NCBI GenBank assembly: GCA_963920765.1
Contig: OY987248.1
Location: 4,746,539-4,810,538 of the forward strand
Direction of reading: 5' to 3'
DNA: 64,000 nt
DNA from: Ulota crispa
Lineage: Eukaryota; Streptophyta; Bryopsida; Orthotrichales; Orthotrichaceae
In this document: positions 22,303 to 33,842 of the stretch, one piece after another
How positions within the stretch are numbered: the stretch's first letter is position 1
Layout: every line of letters starts with the position of its first letter
Translations under genes and position numbers: made by a program
Notes under the pieces: generated by a model
The model's database searches: none
The model's input: the letters and a program-made list of their open reading frames with translations, nothing else
Told to the model about the DNA's origin: nothing

Positions 22303-23281
22303 AAGGTGCTATGAACAGCTCACGTAGTTGTTAGATTTTTGTCGGTTTAAGCTGTCTTGTACCATATAAGGTTCATAACAAGCTTTAGAAAATCCAGTAC
22401 ACAATACAAATCTAAATGAGGCATCTAACGAACAAACAGAGTAAGCTTACTGTAGTCGGTTATTGGGAGCGTCAATTATTTGAGTTTGCTTCCAACACAG
22501 AATGACTGTATTGTCCATGCTCTCGGGGAACCATGGATAATGATTGAAAAAACTCAAGAATTAAATGGATATTGAGTTAATGCAGACTATTAGTTGGTGG
22601 CAAATAATGCAAACTGTTTCTAAGTCCCAGCAGCATCTGGGGAGTTTTCGAAGCTCCTCTGGTAACTTAACTGTTAACTTAACTTACTCCTCAAAGGTCG
22701 CAAATTTTTTCTTGATACATAACATTCAGTAGCTCTACCAGGTGCTGCCCTCCCTCCAGATGAAATGGTGCGGAATATTTCACACCCATCTTTAGCTATG
22801 CTGACACTTGGCTGAATCTGTCAGAAAGTTTATGAAAAAGAAGCTCATTTTAATGCACATACTTTGATGTGCGGGTCAGCCATGTTAGAAATTTTAAAAA
22901 TTAAAATTAAAATTAAAATTAATTATTTATTATTTTTGTCAAGATGAAGTTTGTGGATGATACCTGAAGAGAAGGAAAGGCAGCCTCTCTTCAGTAACGA
23001 ATGTTATGAACTTCAAAATACTTCAGGTTTTTTTTTTCTAATTATTGGCCTGTAATCTTTAAATTACAGTTTCTATAATGCTCCTGTGCACATAACATTG
23101 TCCATAAAGTATTTATTTTTGTTCCAGCTTCGGCAAGAAAGTGGCGTATATAGCCTCTAGAGTCGCTTGAAGAGCCGAGTCAGCCGACAGAAATCAGCTC
23201 ATGTGGGGGATTTAGGGATGATGGACATCAAGTGTCAGGAAATTTTAGAAACTCTGCTAATCCCTTAAGAATCAAGGGTAC
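22303..23281. other. Intergenic DNA with a short TTAAAA-type repeat
   Basis: Nothing recognised except an (AAAATT)n-like run at about 22892-22925. Confidence 0.45.
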
Positions 23282-24976
23282 TTAACCCCTAAAGGACCAA
23301 GGGTGTTTTTTTCAAATCTCAGAAACTGCTAACATTCAGGGCATTGCCCAAAATTGAAAATGAAAACTTCTTTTCTGAATTTCAGCCGTATGAAAGTGTG
23401 TTTAACAATTAACCCCTAAAGGATCAAAGTCCCCTCGAGGGACTTTAGGGATGTCAAGCAGGTACCTATGGCTAAACTACTTTGCGTAATTTTTTGAAAC
23501 TTTTATTGAAGGTGAGGAATTCAAAGATTTACGTGGGAATGTAATTTGTTCTTCATTCCAACATTTATTGAAGAAGTTAAAAATGAAAAATCGAGAAAAG
23601 CTATTTGAGGGGCAGCCCAAAAACTATTATAAAAATTGCATTTTTTTCAAATAAAAATTTGAAATAGGTTCTTTAGACTTGTGTAGACGTGGGGAGCTTT
23701 GAATCATTCAATTTTGATAGATGAGATGAAAGTTATGAGAACTTTTAGTTAGTTTGCGGGTAGGTGTGGTTTTGCTTGAAACCACACCTACCCACAAACT
23801 AAAAGTTCTCATAACTTTCATCTCATCTATCAAAATTGAATGATTCAAAGCTCCCCACGTCTTTATAAGTCTAAAGAACCTATTTCAGATTTTATTTGAA
23901 AAAAATGCAATTTTTATAGAAGTTTTTGGGCTGCCCCTCAAATAGCTTTTTTTAGTTTTTCATTTTTAACTTCTTCAATAAATGTCAAAATGAAGAATAA
24001 ATTACATTCCCACGTAGATCTTTGAATTCCTCACATTCAATAAAAGTTTCAAAAAATCTTGCAAAGTAGTTTAGCCACAGGTACTTGCCCAAAATCCCAA
24101 AAGCCCCCCAAAAGGGCCCTTGGTCCTTTAGGGGTTAAATCAATGTGTGCTATAAATCTTAGCCCATTTGACTACGTGGATTGTAAAATTATCATGTTTG
24201 AAGTTTAAAAATTTACTTTTTATCATTCCTGCAAAACAAGGTCAGCAGACCTTAAGCCCTCCTAGAGTGAATCTTTTGCTCTAAACAAAAATGAGCTTTT
24301 TGACCATTCATAAGTATATGATGTTAGGTCAACTCATGAAAAATTTCAAAAGAAAATAAAAATCTAGATTATTCTAAATATCATCATGCAATGCAAGGAG
24401 GTTATTAAGTAAACAATTGGCAACACACTAGCTATTTGTTTGTGATTTCTTTTGCATTGAGGAAGTCTTTTATTTGAAATCCAAACCACAAAAAGATAGA
24501 GACAAACATTTGAAATATATAAAAAAAGGTTCAAGAGTTGTAAATTTATGGATTGAGGAATGAAAGATAGTAGGGCCTAAAGAAAATATTTTTTCTTGAA
24601 ATTGCTTGGATAGAGTTAACAAATTTTGACTCTTCTTAGAATGTGATGTGTAAGCTTTGTTTTTTTTGACAATTGTATACCATATTTTATTAATGGCATA
24701 CATGCCAAATTTCAAAAGTTGGTGAGAGTTGTAACGTAAGATTCTCCAAAGATGCGCCCAAGCTACCCAAGATGCCCAAGATGCCCAAATTCTCTTAGGT
24801 AACATAACTTTTGAACCCGACATTCAATTGCAGAAAAAATTACATTTTCACTTGAGGGATACATATTTACACCTTGTATGATAGTTTTGTGAACACCCAA
24901 TAAAAATTGACTTTGTATAACCCTCCCCAATTTCTCAAATGTATGTTGAAAAGACACTTGTTCTTTTAGGAGTTAA
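23282..24976. mobile_element. TTAA-family L element carrying a nested hairpin element
   Basis: Left end TTAA-CCCCTAAAGGACCAAG; right end CTTGTTCTTTTAGGAG-TTAA, pairing over about 24 bp. The 730-bp A hairpin (23409-24138) lies inside. Without it, the element is about 965 bp. The plus/minus open frames near 24470-24957 are within the element and unrecognised. Confidence 0.6.
23409..24138. mobile_element. TTAA-family A foldback element, near-perfect 730-bp palindrome
   Basis: TTAA-CCCCTAAAGGATCAAAG at the left and CCCTTGGTCCTTTAGGGG-TTAA at the right. Both arms read the same inward to a centre near 23774 ('ggtgtggttttgcttgaaac' then 'cacacctacc'). Each arm matches the right arm of A2 elements. 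A related hairpin is at 46345-47068. Confidence 0.9.
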
Positions 24977-25313
24977 TATCCCAAAATTGTGAAGGGGGTC
25001 AATAAAAAGACACTACATAAGAATAACAACGTGATTTTCAAACTAAAAATTGCAATTTACTAAGTGTGACCCATTAATCACATCTTTATTTCATACAAAT
25101 GTACAATTGTATTTGCCATTACACGTCCACACTCACCATAATTTGTCAATAAATATTAAGCAAATAATTAACAAAATTCTACCACCATAGATTATGGAAA
25201 TGTGATTATAATTTTCACAATTTTTTTTAAAATTTCGCATTGATAATTTTAAGTTTTGAACATTATAAATTTTGAAGATTTTTTATCACAATTGCTCTCT
25301 CAAGAATCTTACT

Positions 25314-25963
25314 TTAACGCCTAAATGCCCAAGGCATCCAATTTGGGTGTTTGCAAAACTTTGAAAACCAATAAAACCTCATCAAATCACTATTTTTGGT
25401 ATTTTCTTTTGAACATAAGTTTGTTTTGAAGTCTATTTTCAACATCAAAAATTTGATTTAAAAAATGAATATTGATGATTTTTCTACTCAAGATTTTGTA
25501 CAACGGTGTCCATTGCAATCTTGAGTTTTCTAGTGTTGGAAGATCTTGAAAATGAGCCTCAAATACACTAGAGCTTGGAGAAAATTTGCATTAGAAATTC
25601 ATTTAAAAAATGCAAGACTAGATTTTGAAAGTTATAAATTGACTAAATTTAAACATGTAATGACCTTAGACCTCATATTTTTTTGATGACCAACTTTTTA
25701 GATTTAACATATGGAATGAGGATTAGAAAACTTCAAGTCACTTTTGCAATTTCAACACCCTTATGTTCAAACATTACAATCTTTCAAACTATAAGTGATA
25801 TTGTTGTGTTTTCTTTTTCCATGTAATCTCTAACATGTCAAGTTTAAATTTGTACAGTTACAGTTTAAAAAAACTTAATGAGATTTATGAAAAGATTGAT
25901 TGATTGTTCACTTTCCTAAAAATACCAAGAAGTTCAGAAAGGCCTTGGGCATTTAGGGGTTAA
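25314..25963. mobile_element. TTAA-family B element, complete
   Basis: TTAA-CGCCTAAATGCCCAAGGC at the left and GCCTTGGGCATTTAGGGG-TTAA at the right; 650 bp. It is collinear with 31365-32013 and with parts of 43098-43575, 48573-48898, 60610-61208 and 63052-63704. No long open frame. Confidence 0.9.
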
Positions 25964-26318
25964 CAAGAAAAAATGTTTTTGCAACAAACTTGCTTTCTTT
26001 GAATCATTGACTCTTTTTTGAGCTAGTTTTTGGTAATCATCATCTGGTATTCTAGTAACCAAGTTTACAAGGGACCGGTTTAGATTTGGTCAAAACTTTG
26101 AAATCTTGGTCCATCAGGAATTAACTAAGCGGTATCTGGGTAGTGCTGATTGTTGAAGACTTGAAGTGTGTCACTGGGGATGGACCATGGACGAGTTTTG
26201 CAACATTTGTCTCCTCCTTACAACAGAAAATCCTTTGTGTTAGTACAAGATGAAATAGAAGAAATCAAAACCTTGAGATTGTTGAAAACAAGGAACAAGG
26301 TCCTAGGGCTACACTAAA
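25964..26318. other. Intergenic DNA, nothing recognised
   Basis: No feature supported. Confidence 0.4.
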
Positions 26319-26640
26319 CATTGCATTGAGGTTGCCCCACACTAGTTTCTAAACTTTTTACACTATATGTATATTTATTAATACTACTTTTTAGCAATAA
26401 TTACTGCAAAAAAATCAAATATAACAACAATAAGAATTTGGCAAAGACAACGTTGCAAAACAAACAAGCTCTCTCTAAGTCATAAACCATGTAAAATCTT
26501 GACATCTAGAGAGTTGTATGTGCTTCAAAGCGACCAAGCAATAACTTAAGTCATGACATAAATTTTCAAGGTAAGGTAACCCAACTATTCAAGGAACAAA
26601 ATTGCAATATTTAATGTGTCTTGTGTAGTGCATTTAACCC
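26319..26640. repeat. Dispersed repeat R, copy 1
   Basis: Shares with 32398-32512 plus 33631-33842 the ordered blocks 'ttgcattgaggttgcccc', 'aacaacaataag...ttggcaa', 'aaaccatgtaaaatcttg' and 'ttgcaatattta'. Superfamily unknown. An A2 element begins at 26634 at or near its right edge. Confidence 0.65.
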
Positions 26641-27568
26641 CTAAATGTGAACTGGGCCCTTTTTTTTGCCAAAATCACTAAAAACTGTCACTTCTAGGGG
26701 ATGAGTAAGAAAGTAGATTATTATTATTTTGGATATCCAACCATAGGATCTTGCCTTAGACTAGAAGAGGTACTTGTGGGGAAAAATTTAGGTCCTTCTA
26801 GATGGAGAAGAGGGAGATATTCACATCAAAAGTGAAGGGAAAAGGTTTTTTTCCTTGTTGCCACTAAATTTCAGAAGCCTTTGACCATTCTTAAATGAAA
26901 AAAATTGCTCTACCCAAAGTTGTGCTTTTATTTTTCCATGTAGGAGATCAATTTAGGTGTATGCGGAAGAAAATCAAATCAATTGGAACTATACAACACA
27001 TGGGAAAAATATAGTAAGTAAAAAAAATAAGAGAATGAGTCAAAACACTAAATTGTTAAGAACTTAATTATTTGAAATGAAAAATGCAATTCCCAACAAT
27101 TATAATACTGTGATAAGCAATCTACTTCCTTTGCTTTGATTTTTTTCAAAAATATGAAAAATTAAGTAAAATAAAGGACTTCAAAGTTTATTTTAAAGCA
27201 GAGAATCCATTGCTACCCGCAAACAATAATTCCTCATAGCTTTCATTTTAGAAAGAATGGAATGGTTCAAAGCTTCCATTCTATAAAAAAATCTAAAGAA
27301 CCAATTCCAAGTTTTTAGTTTCAAAAAGTGCAAATTTGAAAGAATTTTTTGGGCTGCTCAAATAAGCAGCCCTCTCCAAATTTCATAAATCCTTACTTAA
27401 CTTCTTTGTCGAACGTTAGGATGAAGAAAAAATCAGATGCCCACATAGATCTTTGAATTCCTCACCTTTGATAAAAGTTTCAAAAAATCACACAAAGTAG
27501 CTTATCCAAAGATACATGCCCAAAATCTCATTTGTCCCCCAAAGGGACAATGGTCCTTCAGGGGTTAA
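26634..27568. mobile_element. TTAA-family A2 element
   Basis: TTAA-CCCCTAAATGTGAACTGG to ATGGTCCTTCAGGGG-TTAA; 935 bp. Left-arm hallmarks are 'ctaaaaactgtcacttctag' and 'cataggatcttgcc'; the right-arm hallmark is 'cccacatagatctttgaatt'. Other A2 copies are 913-948 bp. Confidence 0.85.
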
Positions 27569-28204
27569 GTTGACTGGCACATATGGTGATGCTTTCCATA
27601 AAGTGTCAATCTAAGCATCGGTCCCCCGTTTTGAGGGTGTGGAATCTCAGCATTTTTAGTAATTTTTTTTTGAAGGTAACAAAGAGATCCATTAAATCTA
27701 AGTTGTTTCATATCCTTTGAGTTTTTGTAAGGTAGTTTTGAATTTTTAAAATTAACAACATTTGGTATCTATAGAAAATAAGTGTCTGTAAATGAGAAAA
27801 GCTCACTTTTACTTGTAAAAACTCAAATATGATGTTCAGGTACCGCAAAAGTGAATCCATGTGGTTTTACAATATGTCCTTCTTGAGGAGTTTTTCTAAC
27901 ATGCGTTAATTTAATTTAATAATTTCATTGAACAAATATATTGTTTGTTATTAATAAAATGACTACAAGAAGGAACTTTCAAAAGCAACACCTTTCAAAA
28001 GGAACACTATCCTTCCCACTTTTACCCTAATATTCACCTAAAACCATCCATCTATGTATTCCATTATGTATCTTCACTTATTAAAAGCACCATCTTGAGA
28101 TCCTTTAATTATTTCACCACCATTTATAGGTGAAATTTGAAAAACATGGCAACCTTAATAATCCTATCCTGTAAAATCAAATTAATAACCAAAGGTACTT
28201 TGAC
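27569..28204. other. AT-rich intergenic DNA, nothing recognised
   Basis: No feature supported. Confidence 0.4.
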
Positions 28205-29730
28205 TTAACCTCTAAATTTCTTTGGTGTTTACATGGTCAAATGGCTCAAAATTGACCTCTCCCTCTAAAATGATTAGCAAATCAAAATTTTAATTTTTTT
28301 TCAATAATTTAACCATAAGATCTATATTTCTGCTTGCTTATGTACATCCTCTCAAAAATTCAAACTTTTTGAGGGCATATTCATCTATACTACTAAGTGG
28401 GAGGATTTTTCTAAGTGCATCCTTTTCCAAAACCTTCTAGAATTTTATGTTGTAAGTTGAAGCAACAAAGGATATCCAAGATATAGAACATCATCACTAC
28501 AAGAAAACCATGGTTGAATCTACAAAAAGTTGACAAAGATTGTGCCCTAATCAACAATATACTGTTGATTAAGTCACAATCTTTGTCAACTTTTTGTAGA
28601 TTCAACCATAGTTTTCTTGTAATGAAGTGTCCTCCAACCATTTTCATTTCCAAAATTTTGTAGAACTTTTTGGTGGAAGTTGAATCTATTAATAAAGGAT
28701 GCCCCAAATATAGAACACCAAATGCCCTCCAACCATGTGCTAGAAATCAATAAAATGCCAAGCACCTCCTAGCAAAATATAAAAGAGTAGCATTGTGATG
28801 AAAGCAATTGGTATTGTTGGTTCCAAAAAAGGACCAAAATGATGGTGCAAGTGGATTAGATTCTACACCAATTGTGAGATATTGATTTTTTGTATTTGTA
28901 AAGTACATCAAGATTAGATTTTAGACCAATCAATTTGTGAAATAATTTATTTTTTGTAAAGTTGAATGTTGCATTACTCATTCATGTCCTACTCACGCAA
29001 AGCGTGTGCCTCTATGCTAGTTAGATTATAACACTCAAAGTAGGGGCAAAACTTTTTTTGAAGCTTCTTTTAGGTGTTAATTTTTTTGGGTCATTCAAAA
29101 GGACATCTTCCATTTTATGAATTTCTTGTGCAGTTTAACTTTATTGCAAAGCATGAAGTTGGCTATATGCCTCACAGATTTCATGATCACCCAATGCTTA
29201 AAAGACAATGGAAAACAAATGGAACCGGCAATTGCTTTGTTCAAATTGTCATTACATTAAGAAAACTTCATTGAAGAGATTCTTATAGAAATATATCTCT
29301 ATTAGAAAATCATTATGGTGTAAACCTAGGACATCATGTGGAGTACTTGCCAAAGTAATTATTTTCTAAAGATAAAAAATACAATAGAAGTTATTACATA
29401 GTCAAGGAGAGTTGACTGCAAATTTTGCCCATTGACCAAGCCATTGTAAAGTGCTTTTGAACTCTCTTTGGGCAACACCCTTCCTCAATCCCTTTGTTTT
29501 TGAATTTTTTTTGAGGATGCTTGTGTTGACATCTAAATCACATATGGTACCATATCTCACTCAAAAATTATTCAATTCCACTTTTTCTGGAAAGTATGCA
29601 AACTTTTCAATATGAGCACATACACCCTTATTTTCACAATCTTATCTTTTTTATTTACTTGAAAAACACTGACCCAAATATCCGAATTACCAAAAGCTCA
29701 AAGTGGGTTCCTTGGTCCTTTAGGGGTTAA
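28205..29730. mobile_element. Possible long TTAA-family element (L-like)
   Basis: The right end CCTTGGTCCTTTAGGGG-TTAA is clear. The proposed left end TTAA-CCTCTAAATTTCTTTGG is weaker. A CACTA-ended MITE and an approximately 85-bp imperfect duplication lie inside. The pairing of ends is an inference. Confidence 0.4.
28495..28624. mobile_element. Miniature CACTA (En/Spm)-ended hairpin element
   Basis: Left end CACTACAAGAAAACCATGG; right end CATAGTTTTCTTGTAATG. The 130 bp fold almost completely on themselves ('ctacaaaaagttgacaaaga' and its inverse). CACTACAAGAAAA is the classical plant CACTA terminus. A sibling copy of the flanking sequence near 28700-28730 lacks the insert. Confidence 0.75.
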
Positions 29731-30306
29731 AGACAAATGGATAATCCTAAATCTTATTTGTGTATGTGTGTATGTGTATGCATGCATGTACATATATACA
29801 TATAAGATATAACTTTAAAGTGGTAAATAAGTACACCTTTCAAATGTCTTCAATAATACTTAAAACCATTTATTAGAAGCTCAATTAGACAACCACAAAA
29901 CAATCGTGTTGAACCACGATTCAAAATTAAAGCCATCATGTATCACAATTAAGTTCATGCTGGAAAATGCTTCAACAACCATAAAAAATGGACGTCAAAC
30001 CAAATTAAATTGACTGAATCTAAGTTACTATTTTAGTTGAGGACTATATAGGGTAAGTACTTGTAGGACCAATTCCAGCAAGTTGTCAAGTCCTACTTTA
30101 AATGAAAAATCAAACCAAGGGGTTATCAAAAAGAATGAGTAAGCTTAGTAGAAGAACCGCAACAACATGAAGTTGGAGGCCACTAGAGATGGTACTAAAT
30201 GCACCATTGATGACGATATAGAAGTGGTGATTTTGTAAGCCGAGACACTCTTTGATGAATTTGATAAATTAAAGATACAATCTTTCAACTTAACCTCAAT
30301 TCTTTC
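29731..30306. other. Intergenic DNA with TG/TA microsatellite
   Basis: A (TGTATG)n/(CATA)n-like simple repeat lies at about 29757-29806. Otherwise nothing recognised. Confidence 0.45.
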
Positions 30307-31139
30307 TTAACCCTTAAAAGCCCAGATTTTATACCAATCATTTTGAAGTTTATCTGAAATAAAGTTTTGCAAGGGCTATGTGGATATATAAAAATTATTC
30401 AAATCATATATACGGTTCAAAAAGTTATGAGTGTCTCATGGGTAATTTTTGAATTTATTGGGCAATTTAGGCATGTCATTTTTCATTGATGTTTCCTAAG
30501 GGCAACCAATGAAGGCATGACCCTTCATTGGAGTACAACTAAAGCAATATTGTACTAGATAATTACATTATTGTATTTGATAAATATATCAACCTTTGAA
30601 TTGCAATAGCTACTAGAGATTTGATTTGTTTTCAATTTTTTTTGTTTTTCAATCAAGATAACCCTCGGGATTTTTATTTTCCAAAAAGAACAGTTGATAA
30701 TTTGGTTTGCAAAAAACCTTTATCTAGTGTGAATTTCAAGCACACATTTGCAATGCAAGCTCTTGAAGAGAAGGTTCCAAGTCTTTGCTAGCCATGAAAA
30801 CTTGTGAAAATATGACTAACATGATTTGAAGCATGTTGTACAAAACTCATACATCCATGGTGCAAAATATGTCCACAACATGAGGTCCAAGGGACCTTGA
30901 GCTTTGGGGCAGAGGTGAATAAATTATTTTTATTAACTTCAGATGCTCATATTTCTTGATTTGTATGGTCAAACCTCACGATATATTCACTATGGCTCCT
31001 TGCATAAGTCCAATGCAAGATCCTACAATTAAATTTCTAGAAAAAGGATACTTTTTTTTAGGAATTTAAAGCACAAAAATTGCAGTTTACAGTGTTTTTT
31101 CAAAAAAAAAAGAAAAGAGCTTGGGTGTTTAAGGGTTAA
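30307..31139. mobile_element. TTAA-family D element
   Basis: TTAA-CCCTTAAAAGCCCAG at the left and CTTGGGTGTTTAAGGG-TTAA at the right; 833 bp. Only copy in the window, no coding sequence. Confidence 0.7.
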
Positions 31140-31364
31140 CCAATGTCACAATGCTACATCTCTTAGTGTAAATGAGGTAGATTTCTAATTTTCCTAGGTT
31201 ACAGTTATGGTGTCTTATGAAATGGTTGTTTCTTCTAGCAAGCAATGTATAAGAAAAACCACTCGTGTTCATGTGTTGGAGGAAGTGCTACACAATGGTT
31301 CACCGCATGAGTTGTTTTGTCAAGGGAAGATAAGGTTGGTCTTATAACTTTCACTTTTAATATG

Positions 31365-32013
31365 TTAACCCCTAAATGTCAAGGCACCCAATTTGGGTGT
31401 TTTCAAAACTTTGAAGATGAATAAAACCTTATCATATCACTATCATTAGTAAAAAAAATTATATATAAGTTTGTTTTGAAGTTTGTTTTCAACATCAAAA
31501 ATCTGATTTTGAAAATGAATGTTGATAATTTTTTAACTCAAGATTTTGTACAAGGGTATCCACTACAATTTTGAGCTTTCTAGTGTTGGATAATTTTGCA
31601 GATGAACCTCAAATATATTAGAGTTTGGAGAAAAACCCACATTAAAAATTCTTTTTAAAATGTGTAGGAGTAGATTTTGAAAGCTGTAAGTTGATTGAAG
31701 TTAGACATGTAATGACCTTAAACCCCATATTTTTTGGTGATCAACTTGTTAGATTTGACATGTAAAATGAGGATTGAAAAACTTCAAGTCATTTTTGCAG
31801 TTTAAACATCTTCATGTCCAAACATTGTAATCTTTCAAAATGTAAGTGATATTGTTGTGGTTTCTTTTTCCATATAATCTCTAACATGTGAATTTGTATG
31901 GTTACAATTGAAAAAACTTGATGAAATTTATGAAGAAGTTGATTGATTGTTCAATTTCATGGAAATTCCAAGTTCCAAGAAGTTTAGAAAGGCCTTGGGT
32001 ATTTAGGGGTTAA
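31365..32013. mobile_element. TTAA-family B element, complete
   Basis: TTAA-CCCCTAAATGTCAAGGC to GCCTTGGGTATTTAGGGG-TTAA; 649 bp, collinear with 25314-25963. At 31411-31425 ('ttgaagatgaataaa') it shows the uninterrupted site that in the B copy at 43098-43575 is occupied by a C element. Confidence 0.9.
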
Positions 32014-32397
32014 ACTAAATCATTGTAATTTCAAAATTTACAAAACCAATCATAATTTGCGTGGCAAGCGTTTGTGAAAGAGCATCAACCATGGACGTCG
32101 TTTTTTCATGTATGCCCATGTCACCACCAAAATTGGAAGAGGTGACCGGGTGAGCCGGTGAGATTGTAGTTGGGTTTACCTTACGCCTTCGTTGAGGAAT
32201 GTGAAGAAAGCATCCGACCAGATCTGCCCTTTCAGATTTGTTAACAATTCCGTCCAGGGTCCGGACCAGACCAGAGTCCGGACTGCAGTCCCTAACGGTC
32301 CGACCTACGCTCACGGTGACCGGCTATGCACGTGTGTTGGTGGTGCCACCACTCTTTGGAATTTTCCATTTGTCCCCTTGGAAGCTCGACATTGAAT
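32014..32397. other. Short GC-richer segment, function unknown
   Basis: About 250 bp (32060-32330) of much higher GC, with repeated GGTCCGGAC/CCAGAGTCC-like words and small palindromes. Two overlapping frames of 67-99 codons on opposite strands look like chance. Could be a remnant of a gene or of a GC-rich repeat. Confidence 0.4.
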
Positions 32398-32512
32398 AAT
32401 GCATTCAGGTTGCCCTACTCTAATTTTTAGACATTTTGTACTGTATAAATATAAATACTTCCTGATACAATAAATTTCCGATAATGATTGCAATAAATAA
32501 AGGGGGATTGAT

Positions 32513-32913
32513 ATATCTACCACACTCTTTCAGCTATTCTACCACACCCCGGGTAGATTTTAGATTTCTATCGTCAAGAAGTTGAATTAGAGAATCTGAA
32601 ATTCAGATTTGGACCTAGAGACTGTGATTTAGTCTAGATTCATAAAAATGTTCTAATTGAACAACACCCAATGAAAAAGCTTATCTCTTTTTATAAACAA
32701 AAGTAAAAGTAACATTTTTTCCCCTAGCTAAGCTTTTTCATTGGGTGTTGTTCAATTAGAACCTTTTTTTTATGGTTCTAGACATACTCTAGGTTTGTAA
32801 GTCCAAATTTGAATCCCAAATTCTCAAATTCAACTATTTGATGGTAGAAATCTAAAATTTACCCCGAGGTGTGGTAGAATAGCTGAAAGGGTGTGGTAGA
32901 CATATCAATCCCC
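32513..32913. mobile_element. Mutator-like MITE, family I, with exact 9-bp duplication
   Basis: Ends are GGGGATTGATATATCTACCA and TGGTAGACATATCAATCCCC, with about 45 bp of inverted repeat. TAAATAAAG flanks both sides (32504-32512 and 32914-32922). A 9-bp duplication with long inverted repeats fits Mutator/MULE. An inner hairpin contains 'gaacaacacccaatgaaaaa'. Confidence 0.85.
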
Positions 32914-32922
32914 TAAATAAAG

Positions 32923-33630
32923 GGAATTGATATAGGCACACTCAGGGTTAGTTACATGGACACTAGGGGTAAATTTTATATATTTATTATCAATGAGCTA
33001 AGTTTCAAACATTTGAGTTCAGATTTGGATTTAGAGACCTAGGTTTTGTCTAGAACCATGAAGGAGGTTACAATTGAACAATGCCTAGTGGAGAAATTTA
33101 GTTTTTTTATAAACAAGGGTAAAAGTAATAAATTTGCCCTCTAGCTAAACTTTTCCACTAGGCCAATTGTAACCTCCTTTGTGATTCTAGACTAAATCAA
33201 GTCCATATAAGGTAGCCGCACCCATCCGCATGACCGTCCCCATGGACGTCACTGACATCATAATTTAAAAAGCAAATGCTTATGAGTGAACTAAGTGATG
33301 GTTATGGGTGACAAAGTGATGGTTGTGGGTGACTTGTATGATTGTTTTGAGTACCCATCTCACTATTTAAGAACCAACATGTCTTGTTTTTAGCATCTCT
33401 TACACATGGTTCTTACAATTTCAGTGATTTAGCACTTTGGAAAATACCCACGCACACATGACTATATGGATATCTTCCCAAACTAAACTAATATTTTTTG
33501 TTCTCTGTTACTGATCTAATAATATAATTTTTGCGCTTGTCCAACTACCCTAACCATGCTAAAGTGCTTAAACTCACACTTATGGGGGCATCTACCATAA
33601 CAAACCATGGGTTGCCAAATACTAATTCCC
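32923..33630. mobile_element. Second family I element, interrupted by H
   Basis: It begins GGAATTGATATAGGCACAC and ends ACTAATTCCC. The interior matches the family I hairpin ('gttacaattgaacaatgcct' and an inverse). An H element occupies 33210-33597. The right flank TAAATTAAT resembles the left TAAATAAAG. Confidence 0.6.
33210..33597. mobile_element. Family H element (degenerate right end)
   Basis: Left end AGGTAGCCGCACCCATCCG. The right end TATGGGGGCATCTACCA is a 14/18 match to its inverse. TA on both sides. Confidence 0.55.
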
Positions 33631-33842
33631 TAAATTAATTTTAACAACAATAAGGGCTTGGCAACAACAATAGCATTGTGGGAAAATAAGTTTGTGATAT
33701 CCAAACTCTAAACCATATGAAATCCTAGTATCTCAAAAGTTGCATGCACCTTCAAGTGGCCAAGTGACAAGTCATAAGGTAACATTTTAGGATAAGGTGA
33801 CCTAATTGTTAAGGTAACCTAAATGCAATATTTAGTGTAGAG

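Larger units (their letters stand above)
32398..33842. repeat. Dispersed repeat R, copy 2, interrupted by nested MITEs
   Basis: The two halves (32398-32512 and 33631-33842) together match 26319-26640 in order. About 1.1 kb of family I and H elements separates them, which shows the repeat is older than those insertions. Confidence 0.65.

Noticed and set aside
23411-24136. CCCTAAA/TTTAGGG words in the TTAA-element ends, identical to the plant telomere unit
   Set aside because: Each end has a single word, usually with a fourth C (CCCCTAAA), and no tandem array. The match to the telomere repeat is most simply chance within a conserved terminal repeat.
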